Program-made: the position numbers and the translations under genes
The notes under the pieces: model-generated
What the model saw: the letters and a program-made list of their open reading frames with translations, nothing else
The model's database searches: none
What the model was told of the DNA's origin: nothing
Part shown: one piece after another, positions 1 through 11,123 of the stretch
How positions within the stretch are numbered: the first letter of the stretch is position 1
How the letters are laid out: every line of letters starts with the position of its first letter
Origin: Batillaria attramentaria
Lineage: Eukaryota > Mollusca > Gastropoda > Batillariidae
Length of the DNA: 64,000 nucleotides
Assembly (NCBI GenBank): GCA_018292915.2
Contig: JACVVK020000016.1
Span: forward strand, 3,211,001-3,275,000
Direction: 5' to 3'

Positions 1-1300
1 GATGTTGCAAGGCGTGCATGTTGGCCGTTTAGAAATGTTTGATTTTGCCCCAAGAACGCGCCAATTGGTTCTCCAGTGACGTCACACATACAGCATCAGC
101 ACAGTCGCCTCGCGGGCATGAGGCAATGGCAGACATAAATGTCGGAGAATAACGAGAAACTCGGCAGGTAAGCGGTTTTTTCTGTCCTGTCCTTCGTGCA
201 GGAAATAGATAGTGCGCCCCCACTGTCAGACCGGCGCGGACTGTGACGTCGCAGCCGTTCCATTGCGTAACGAACACCACTGTGTTGTCGGTGATGTAGC
301 ACGGACGTTGCCCCCATCGGGTCAGGTACGGCCTGAGGGCGATGGTCTCATTATTGAGCTTACTTTCGCGTGGAGTGTAAATGTAGATTTCCCACTTCAT
401 CCTAGGGAAAAATGTGTGAAGCTGCACGTCACTTGTCCCATGCCGGTACGAGGTTTCCTCGGTCCGGGCGCCAAAGCTGAAATGCTTGTTTTCTAGTTGT
501 GCAACCTCTTCCCCTCACTGCCGAGCGGCGCGCAAGCAGCCCAGTGAAGCGCCGTGTATTGCGCATGTATTGCGTGCAGACTTGCTGCACAGTCACTCGC
601 TCGCTCGCTCTATCTGGCGCATTCTGCAACTCCCTATCACACTCACAGTGTGTGTGTGAGTGAGTGTGTGTGTTTCGGGCATGTGAACGAAGAGGAACAC
701 ACAAAATCACCCCACTGCCGTATGCTCCAATGGCTGACTAGCTCTTGCGTGTTTTTGTTGGGTTCACGTGGAGGTGAAAACCAGAAACTGGGACGTAACA
801 GTTTAATCGGTCGGGCTTTGTAAATGCCGCCTGCTTTGTTGTCGATAGACGCTTATGTCAATCGCGTTTAGTTTGCCGGTTTGATGTCGTCAGATTACGG
901 TGTAGCACTCTTATCTTGCCAGCTCGAGTGACAGAGGGGCTTGTCAGTACGTCCGTACTTGTGTACATACATGTGCTTATGGCACTGCAGTGAGACTGCA
1001 TGCGACTGTGTACAACGACAGCACATTGCGCGCGACGCTCACTGCCACTGACGGCTGCTTGCGGCCCGCGCCGCCGATAACTGGCTTGGTTGCGCAAAAC
1101 ATGGAGCGCAGACATGCACGGCGGGGAATGCCTTGACACAATGGACCAGTGGCCGAGTTTCCGCCAAGCACAGCTACAACACTGCAGCAAGAGATAAGCC
1201 GGTGCTTTGCTATGCCCTCGCTATCTCTCGGCATGGCTAGATGATCCCTCTACACCGTAGTGGACAGGGCAGGCCAGGTAGGTGATCTCCCTTTCTGGTT
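1..1300. promoter_or_regulatory. CpG-rich segment with CRE and CCAAT-like motifs, promoter-like
   Basis: CpG dinucleotides are visibly denser here than in the AT-rich DNA that follows, for example around 480-560 and 1020-1080. A perfect cAMP-response palindrome TGACGTCA sits at 77-84, with ccaattgg (CCAAT on both strands) at 61-68, and a second half-matching TGACGTCG lies near 243. It could be the promoter or first noncoding exon of the estrogen receptor gene that starts downstream, or belong to a gene outside the window. No coding exon in it convinces me. Inference only. Confidence 0.35.
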
Positions 1301-3063
1301 ACCTGACAGGGTACTGCTGGGGGCAAGGCTTGGCTTCAGTGAGGTCGGCGTTCCCCAAGGAGCGGTGCACACACTGCTGCAGTTAGGCCATGATGTGTCG
1401 GTGTGGCGGGCGCAGCGGCGGCGCAGCCATTACGTAATGTGGCCCAGATATGATGGCGGCTTGTTAGTCAGGTTTTTCAGACATGCATCATGGTGTCGCA
1501 CCAGTGGGTTTTCACACAGCCGGGTCAGTTGGATTTCTGCTGTCACACTACTTCTGTTTGTGTTTATATTCATTGAAAGGCACTGCACTCTGTGTACACT
1601 TAGACTTTTCTGTGTCTGCTTCATCTTGGTTTCTTTGTTTCCCTCACACACAAGTGGGGATACTTTGCTCCCTTAAGTTGCCGGGATGCCATTGCTGTGT
1701 GGTAAACATTGTAAGGTTGAATGCTTTCAAAGAAGTTCTTTTTTAAAGTAACCTAGTTTCATGCAACCTGCTATTGCGCAGGAGTGCAGAGCATTGTTTG
1801 CTGTCTAGACAGCCCACGGGTGGTGGGGAGCTGTCTCATTCTCGTTCACTTCTCATGTCTCATTCGCCATTTTGAACCGGCCGGCTCACTATTTTCTTAG
1901 TCTGTCTTTGGTCGTTTACAGTATTTAGGAAAACTATTCCTGCTGATGAAACAACCGTAGTACGATGGCGTTTATAACAATATTTTTCTCAACATTGCGG
2001 GAGATTTTTTTCCTGCAAAGAGTATGAATTACCGCGATTTTTGCGTTACTGATGTAAATGCGTAGCGTTTCAAGGCGTTATATGTTAAAATAAACAATAC
2101 ATCGTCTCAGACAGTAGATAGCTTCAGTCTCAAATGTGCTGTCGCAACACTTCCTGATGATATATCAGTTTTACTAATGTGACATTTTGGAAAATGGTGT
2201 TGTAGTAGTAGTTTGGGTTAACAGTGTGGCAGTTGCTGGATATGCAATACAAGATGCGCATGCGCACCAGTCACGCCATAGGAAGTGGAAGGTGCACCGC
2301 ACTGCACCAAAAAGCAGCACCCAGCACACCGACTGTCAAATGTGCACACTTTGTGCACCAGAGGCAGTAGTTTTGCATTCAGCATGCACACACCCCCCAC
2401 CCCCCACCCACCCCCCCTTTCCCCAGCCTTCCCAAGCATTACACACTCCCCGCCTTAGAAAACCTGCACTTGTAGGAGCCCATTTTTAAAGGTGCACCTT
2501 TGATGAAGCAAAAGATTGTTTCCTTGGTTGTTATGTACAGACAAGACACAAATTTATACACAACTTCTCATCTGATTTTTAAGACGGTACACTGACGCAA
2601 GCATACTATTTTTACCTTTAACATAACTATGTGCAAGTTGAATGATGGGGAAAATGTGTTACTTATGAAGTTTAAGGCTGTTTGCTGAATGAGGCATGGC
2701 AACTGTTTTCTTTAAATTGAAGTTTTTATTATTAAATTTAATATTTTATTATTATTGCCTTTCTTTGAACCTGTGATTCATGTTTTGTGTGAACGATGCC
2801 AAAATATTTCTGTAAATACACCAGCCAGCCGCACCTTTGTTCCAAAAAGAAACCTGTAGGGCAATATTACTCCAGCCTGAATCTTCACAGTGGTCTGCTG
2901 TTTTGTATCTTGATACAAATGCCTGTTTCTGATGCACAGGTTAAGCACTTTCAATGAAAAGTTTCCACAACACTGTTGCATGCCAAACACGTGTCTAGAT
3001 ACTTCGAAGTCTCAATACGTTTGTCAGCTGTGGAAAACTTTTCATCGAAAGCATTTACTCCAT

Positions 3064-3352
3064 GCATCAGAATCAGTCACTTGGGACACAGTATAGATCT
3101 GAAACCATTGTGGTGACTGGTTTGCATATATGATGTTTTACGTATGTAAACGCGTAGTGTCGGACGTCTACTAAGCAGACAACACTGTCTGGTTGTGGAC
3201 TGAACACCAACTAGATGGCGCTGATTAGTGACTTTTTTGTGACTTGATCTCATCAGTGTGTAGCATAGGGATGGAAGCATTTGGCCAAAGAAAGTAATAT
3301 TTGTCCACTATTAGAAGCCACAAAGTCACGAAATTGGTCACAGTGGCCAAAA
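3064..3352 (+). repeat. Dispersed repeat D, copy 1
   Basis: Clearly related to 49417-49735: shared stretches include tctgaaaccattgtggtg, agcagacaaca and agaagccacaaagt. After the MITE at 3353-3754 the similarity resumes (about 3760-3805, sharing aacagcctt and ctttg). The family is not recognised. Confidence 0.7.
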
Positions 3353-3754
3353 CAGGGTTCCCACGCCACCTGAAAAGGCCCTAAAAAGGCAAGCCCTATA
3401 AATCAGAACCCTAAAATAAGGCCCCTAAAAAGCCCTAAAAATCAGAGTGAGGCCTTATAAAGCAAAGCTGAGGCCTTAAAAATCGTATGTCAACCCTTTG
3501 AATCAAGATTGGATAGAAGGAGGTTATTAGGGAATTACCTTTGTGTGTGCCAACCTTTTGCATCAAGACTGAAGGTTTATGTGACAGCTTGAGTGAGTTG
3601 GTATATTGTGTCACTGTTTGTAAATAAAGAAAATGACTATGTATGTTTGTTTGACAGTGGATATTTGTCTTTGGTCGCACTGATCGCTTTGATGGTGCTA
3701 TATCGTCAATTTTTAGGCCTTAAATTTGGTTCCACTCAGGGTGTGGGAACCCTG
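3353..3754. mobile_element. MITE with 12-bp TIR (cagggttcccac), hAT-like
   Basis: The left end cagggttcccac (3353-3364) is the exact reverse complement of the right end gtgggaaccctg (3743-3754). The flanks repeat caaaa (3348-3352 and 3755-3759), a 5-bp target duplication. The interior is made of short ccctaaaaa-type repeats with no reading frame, so it is non-autonomous. The related sequence at 49.4-49.7 kb lacks this insert and serves as an empty site. CAGGG ends suggest the hAT superfamily. Confidence 0.8.
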
Positions 3755-6528
3755 CAAAAGGAACATCTATCCCTTTGGCAAACAGCCTTAAAGTACTTTG
3801 TAAGCGGCAGTGTTTCCCCTTGGAACTAATTATGAACATAGAGACTTTAAGCCTTTCACAACTGATTGACAGCCTGCAGCAGCAGCATTCATCTCTAAAC
3901 TTGGCTATTCCAGGCAGTGCAGGTCGGTTCTGCAGTACCTAACTTAGGAAGACTGTAGCTGAAACCCTACTCTACCAATCTCAAATCAACCAAACTAGTT
4001 TTTGCACAAAATGTTAATGAAGTTTCCCCCCGGATGTCTTTTCCAACCTTCAAGGCCCCCTGTCAGAAGGTATTTCTCAAGTTCAGTAACTCGACTACCT
4101 CATGTCACTGATCGCTGTCTTCGGTCATCTGCTACGGGGTGCCAATGATAGCGACAGCAGTTGCCTACCGGTAGGTACCGTCCAGCGACGAAAGTTGTGA
4201 AAGGGCTCAGCACTTGTGTCAAAACGCATGAAACAAGAAACTGGGCACCAGGGATACACATGTTCTCACAAATGTTGGGATCAGTTTAATTTGGAAAATG
4301 TGAAAACTGATAATCATTTTCAAAAGGAACTTCTTGGAAACCTTCAGGCAGAAAAAAAGATCATGAGTTTGTGGTGGTCAAACGAACCACATGAAGACAA
4401 ACTCTAGAACTTTTTTGTGCCTTTTCTCTGCATCGTTCTGACTCTAACCATTATTAGGCCAAATCCCTTGGTGCCCTTTGGGGCACCGCCTTGATAAAGC
4501 AACACACTTGTGTATACACATTGACAACAGTGTCTGAGGTAGCTTCTGCCAGTTAACGTCTTGACAGGATGCTTCGATCAAAGGTTCAGCCAAGCATCAC
4601 CCACGGCTCATCACAATTAAATTCTCCATCTATTTTTCATTAAGTGCACAGATGAGTGGAAGCTGTCAAGTGTGTGTCTTCAATGATTGAAGCTTGCTAG
4701 ACAGGTATATTTGCATGTTGTTGGTTTATGCAGTTTCATAGCGGCAGGCCCAAGCATGGGCAGTGATGATGAGGCAGCAGCCTCAGTCACAGTACCGGTA
4801 TAATGTTAAGTATCATTCATCAATCTTCATTGATACACTGTACTATTTTGTACAATACAGGGAATAACTATGACCTTGTTTTTGTGTGCAACGTATGGGA
4901 TTAGTGTTGGCCTAAGTAGACAGTTGCTGTGTATGTGTACAAGTATGAGATGTGTCACTTAGCACACTGAGCTACCAGGAAATCAGGCTGTCTGGGATAA
5001 GTTTGAGACCTGAATCTGATGCACTCAGCGGATACTGCCAGGTGTTACTTTATGGGGTTTGCAGTAGTACAGCAGTAATGCATTTTATGAGACAGTGCAA
5101 GTTTATATTCCTGGGTCTTGCATAAAGATTGCAGAGTTACTCGAACTAGTGTGCTAATGTGTATGTAATTGTGTGACTGCACGATCATTTTAAAAGAGAG
5201 CGACATGTTGTGATCAGACTTGCTTTATTTACCTAAGTCATCATTACACAAATGTCTTTACAGTGGGGCTTATGGCATTTTCAGTTCTCACCTCTTGGAG
5301 GAGTGTGCAGTGCAGTATCTGTCTATCCAACCTTTCAGATTTTTGCACATTAATGGCATGCGTAAAAATCACAAAAGCAATGGAGGTTATCACTTTTCAC
5401 ATCGTTCCTAATGAAATAGTAGACGCAGACGATCACAGTACATCGTTGCTTAGAAAAATATTTAGTATTCAGATTGAGTAAACGCCTAACAGCTGCAAAG
5501 AATGAAAAGTGATATTTGTCCTGGCCACATCTGTCTAGACTACATTTATTGATCTGTCTGTGGACATTGAAAAGTGGATTGTGCCCTGTGAAGTTGCAGA
5601 CGGAAAATCAGCTGCATTTCTGGCACCTTGGCCCAGACTACCGTCTGTGCATTATCAGTAGCATCGTGGGTTAACTGGAACAGAACCCTGTGCCATACTG
5701 GCCTTCCCTTGTCCTGCCCCGGGCTAGTGCACCCCGCCAGACAAGGAGGAGGGAGTTACTGGGACACGCATGGAGATCGGCAAAATGTCTGATTCACTCA
5801 GTTTGTCATTTCCTTTTACATCGCCGACCGTTACTTCCTTGGGTGCTTAATGTAGGTGGTCGTGTGTTGGGTAGGATGCAAGTTGACTGACACTAGTGAC
5901 AGCTACTGCTAGAGGTGGTGCCGAGTTCTTTTTGTGGTGAGGAGAGATGGTGTGCATGCAGTTTGCCTGTAGCAGGATAAGCGTAAGCAGACGAACACCT
6001 TGTCTTGCAGTTAATGACTTAAAGTGAAGAACAAGTTTGTATCTTCCTGGGTTGAACAAACTTCCTGTCATCTGAAACAGAGAAGACTGGGACAGGTCTT
6101 TTTCATTTATTGTCAAAGCTGTCATTTCCTGGCAGTTACCGGTACAAATCTGAAATCTGTTCTGAGTTTGCTACATGGCAATTTCCTGCTTGTTTTCACT
6201 CGCAGAAACTTCCAATCGCACTTCTTTTTAGAGAAACCACCTGATAACCTAGCCCTTGGTGTCAGATAAATGTCAGCTGAGTGCATTCTTGTGGTAAAGA
6301 TTTACCATGTTTTGCATATGTCAGCTGATGTTCCATGATAAAGTTGTGGTGTCTTAGTCTTAGGCTGTTTCGTGAAATTTGTTTTCTTTTGTGAACTGCA
6401 TGTTGGTGTGGTTGTCTTAAGTTTGATTTGTTTACGAAGTGATGAACTAGCAGCGTTGTCAGGTACCTTTGTCACTTCATTCCCTGCATAAGTTGCCTTT
6501 TGTTCATGAATATCTCATCTGTGTGCAG

Positions 6529-9500
6529 AGAGCCATCTGACTGCAAGTCGCCGTGTGGCGAGGGGCAAGGACACGGTCGCCTGGCGTCCAGCGGCACTCC
6601 CGGTGCTGGAGGGGGTGGGGGTGGGCCTCGTTTGGGTACCCCGAGTGGAGTGGGCTTGGGTTCCCACCCTGGCATGCCCGGCCAGTCCCTGATGAGCGGC
6701 ACGGGCCACCTTCAGGCTCCCTCCTCCACTACCCCTGAGGGGGGCATCAGTGGCTTGCACCCCAACTTCCTGTCCATGGAACCCCACCCGTCACCCATGG
6801 GGCCTGGAGACGTCCACATCAAGCAGGAAATTTCTGCAGGTTGGTAGCACAGTTGGACAAACTCTGAAAAGACAGAAATCCATAGCTTTGAAATCCCATC
6901 ATTACGGAAATCTGTCCAGTGAAGTATTTGTCAGGGAAGACTGCAATGTATGTTATGAAGACCTCAAAGGGGCTTTTTGAAAAGTGTTTTGGATCTGATT
7001 GTCTCATCTGGTTGAAGACTTAACTACAGTAGTTTAGTACGGCAGATTATCATTAAATAAGAAAAATTAACTGACTTCCTGTGGGTTTGGGGTTGTTGTT
7101 TTTTTTAGAGGCCAAAAAGTCTGCAATACAGTTTTGTTGAACCTCTGGTAATGAATAAATAATTGATATTGACAAAACATCCCTATGCTTCTGTGTTTAC
7201 AGCTAGCAGCACGCCTGCCAAGCTTTGTCAGGTGTGTAATGACAATGCTTCAGGCTTCCATTATGGCGTGTGGTCATGTGAGGGGTGCAAGGCTTTCTTC
7301 AAACGATCTATACAAGGTAAGATTCTCGTCCACAAACATGTAGCTTGTTTTACCATTGTCAGATCTAGAGCACAGCAAACTCCTTTTCTGTATGTGACCA
7401 TTAATTCAGAATTAAGTTTGACACAACCTTTTGGTTCAGTGGAGGGGATCACCTTGCCCCTTGAGACGTTGTCCATTTGTCCATGATCCTCTGATAGATT
7501 TAGATCATCACAAATATGTGTATTATATATTACTTGCAAGGTTTGTTTAGTTTTGGCACTTGTTCACTGACGGTACGCATTTTGCCCAAATGTATGCACT
7601 GTGTCTTTTGTACAAGTGGAAAGGTGTGATGTCATGTCTTGTCATGTTAACCTGCTCAGTGCTAGGCATTTGAGCTCTATCGCAAACACAGCTCAATGAA
7701 CTGAGACAAATTTGTGTTTAACAGTGAAATTGACATGGCACTCTGTCTTCTTGTGTGTATTTGCAGGTCCTGTGGACTATATGTGTCCAGCAACAAATAA
7801 CTGTACAATAGACAAACACCGCCGTAAAAGCTGCCAGGCATGTCGACTACGCAAATGTTATGAAGTGGGCATGAACAAAGGTATGCAATAATGTATCTAT
7901 GTGCGCTGATATTTTGTGTGATTGTGGAAAGGCAGCTTGTGTGTAACTGTGCACGTGTGCGTGCAAGACAAAGAATGAAAAGCACAAGTAGAACTTGGGG
8001 GGGGGGGGGGGGGGTGCAGATACATTTATTGTATGTTACAAGTTACATTTTCTGTTTGAAAGTAACTTCTTGATATAATGTCAGTTACTGCTGGTGAGCA
8101 TGTTAATTGTTGGATGATTTCTGTGATGCAGGCAGTCAACGGAAAGAGCGCAAAAGCAGTGGAAGTGGCGGTGGCACCACGGGAAAGGGGAAGCGTTGTA
8201 GGGCAGATTCCACGGATACATCCGATGCTGGGGCCTCCAAAGTGAGCATGATCCTGGTTACCACTAGACAGTTTTCATTTACAGAGTAAAATAAAACAAA
8301 GCAGGCTTTAAGAAATCCCACTACCATGGATAAGTTTGAAAATAGGCCCAGTAAGTGAATTCCCATGCAGTGGTTACTTGGCTGTAAGTCATTAATAATA
8401 TATATAATATGACAATAAGCTGTCAGACCTTGGACAGTGTTTACCAGTTCATGTATGTTTTCCTGTGTTGTGGGTATATGTTACTGCTTGTGTGTATATG
8501 TGTCTCCCTGAAATTGGAACTTGCTTCATACTTCAGTACCTGGTTTGTACTTGCAACAGCATCTGCTTTGTGAATGGCATTGTGAAGGAGATGATACTCT
8601 TTTACAGCAGTTTCTTTGTTTTGTTTGTATGCTTGTCTGTCCAGTTCACACTAGGAACTTGCCTCCTTCATTTTCAATAGCTGGCATTTCTGTGTAGCCC
8701 TTACACACTTACAGACCTGCAGATGTGTTTATAATTCTTGATCACTCTTTACACAGGTACATTATGAGTTTAGCATCCCTGTAGATTTCCATTCACTATT
8801 GTAGTTGTCTCCTCTAGAGTGAAATACAAAATTGGTTTGCTGTGTTTTAGGGGCTTCAGCCCTCTTCACAACGAGGCGCATCATACAATTCACAAGAAAC
8901 TAGAGCAGTACCGGTACGTGAGCATTCAAAGGGAAAGCTATTTGCATCTTAAAACAAAATTAAACATAATCGTAGGAAAGAAACGACAGCATGAACATTT
9001 TTGTTGGATGAATAGGACCAGCAGGTGGGATATTCACAAAGCTGCAGTTTTTGCTGCTGGAGGCGTTAGTCTTATACCTGACCCCTCTGAGCTGACTCAA
9101 GCAGTCACGCTGTGAACACATGTATTTGCCTTCTTCAGCCATTTCAGAGGATGTCTGTTCGCATGTCTTGTGGTCAGAGAAAGAGAAACAGTGTTTTCCT
9201 GCTCTGCCAATTTTCATGCAGGTGGAGTCAACTTGTATGTATTTTTGATGACAGAATGCCAAGCGAGCGCGCTGTGCATCAATAGTGGAGGCGCTACAGA
9301 AAGCTGATCTGCCTGTCTTGGAGAGTTACCACAACCACAACGAGCCCCCAACCAGAGTGCACTTGCTCAACACACTTATCAAACTGGCTGACAGCGAGCT
9401 GGTCTTTCTCATCAACTGGGCCAAACATGTTCCAGGTAATTGATTGTGCCCCTTTTAAATCTCTCTTACCTCACAGTCAAGATCCATAAGTCTGAGTGAA

Positions 9501-10472
9501 TAATTATGTAAATGTATGCGTTTGGCAAAATATTACAAACTGTCAGTTTCTTCTGGGAACTGTTGCTTTCAGATATGTTTTCTCACTGTTTGTCATGATG
9601 GCACCAGAAACATGTCTGCTCACTGTTTGTCATGATGGCACCAGAAACATGTCTGCTCACTGTTTGTCATGATGGCACCAGAAACATGTCTGCTCACTGT
9701 TTGTCATGATGGCACCAGAAACATGTCTGCTCACTGTTTGTCATGATGGCACCAGAAACATGTCTGCTCACTGTTTGTCATGATGGCACCAGAAACATGT
9801 CTGCTCACTGTTTGTCATGATGGCACCAGAAACATGTCTGCTCACTGTTTGTCATGATGGCACCAGAAACATGTCTGCTCACTGTTTGTCATGATGGCAC
9901 CAGAAACATGTCTGCTCACTGTTTGTCATGATGGCACCAGAAACATGTCTGCTCACTGTTTGTCATGATGGCACCAGAAACATGTCTGCTCACTGTTTGT
10001 CATGATGGCACCAGAAACATGTCTGCTTTTTTTTTTTCTTTTTTTTTTCGTGCAGCTGTAGTTCAATCCAGTGATATTGACTAAACGCTTAGCTGTTAGT
10101 CAAAATCAAGGGCTTTGTCAGTGTTGTTGTTGATGGCAATGAGCTAGGGACACATTATCAATTTTCCTGATGTATTGATGTTCCCATCAGGCAGTATTGT
10201 CGTAGATGGCATTACATGCATTTGGGGGCTGTTCTGTGTGGGTGTGGGTGTGTGTGTTATGCAAATAATCCTCTGTTGCCAGTCACTGTGTTTAAAGTGT
10301 TCCTATGTTTTATTTGTTGTACAGGCTATACAGACCTGTCTCTAAGTGACCAGGTACACCTGATTGAGTGCTGTTGGATGGAGCTGCTGCTCCTTAACTG
10401 TGCGTTTCGCTCCATGGAACATGAAGGGAAACGACTTGTATTCGCTCCAGACTTCCACCTGGACAGGTCTGT

Positions 10473-10524
<52 letters not shown>

Positions 10525-11011
10525 ATCATGGTCAGCTGTGTCAGTCTTTTTTTTTGTTGTGCTGTGTGAATTTGCTTCTGGTCTCTCCTCACTTATCTTA
10601 CCTGTACCACTGAACAGTTAAAAATGACCAAAGCTGGTTTTCATATTTAAATGTCACTTTTGTGTACACATGACCTGAACTGAATGCACTACAGACGCAG
10701 TCATATTTTAGTAAACTGTGTTCTTTGTTGTGTGCCACTTCAATACCATCGTTTTGACTTTTTACTGCTTTGTTTTTTAATTGCTGTTTGTTGTGTTGAC
10801 TCTGTTTTCCTGCTGCGTGTGTGAACTGTACTGTTCTAACAATGGTGTATTTCTGCTTCCTTCTGCAGGCAACTGTGGAATGTGACTGGAATGACAGAAA
10901 TCCTTGAACAAGTGGCAGCAGTGTCAGAGCAGCTTGTTCAGTACTCCCTTACCAAGGAGGAATTACTACTTCTTCAGGCCACTGTCCTTGTTAATGCAGG
11001 TACGTGGGCAT

Positions 11012-11074
<63 letters not shown>

Positions 11075-11092
11075 CATTGACTTTTTGCAGTG

Positions 11093-11123
<31 letters not shown>

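Larger units (their letters stand above)
1301..6505. other. Upstream flank or 5' intron of ER, no coding exon recognised
   Basis: Mostly AT-rich noncoding DNA holding dispersed repeat D (3064-3352 and a continuation past 3754) and a MITE (3353-3754). An N-terminal ER exon may hide here, but I could not find a donor whose phase fits the acceptor at 6528 with a convincing open frame. A CA/C-rich low-complexity patch lies at about 2385-2430. Confidence 0.5.

Noticed and set aside
212..496. 94-codon plus-strand frame in the CpG-rich segment
   Set aside because: No domain, overlapping open frames on the other strand, and GC-rich DNA favours chance frames.
5767..5850. Possible first ER coding exon starting at an ATG near 5771
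   Set aside because: None of its in-frame GT sites leaves the two bases needed to join the exon at 6529.
9573..10026. CRISPR-like array
   Set aside because: Units are contiguous with no variable spacers, and the host is a eukaryote; it is a minisatellite.
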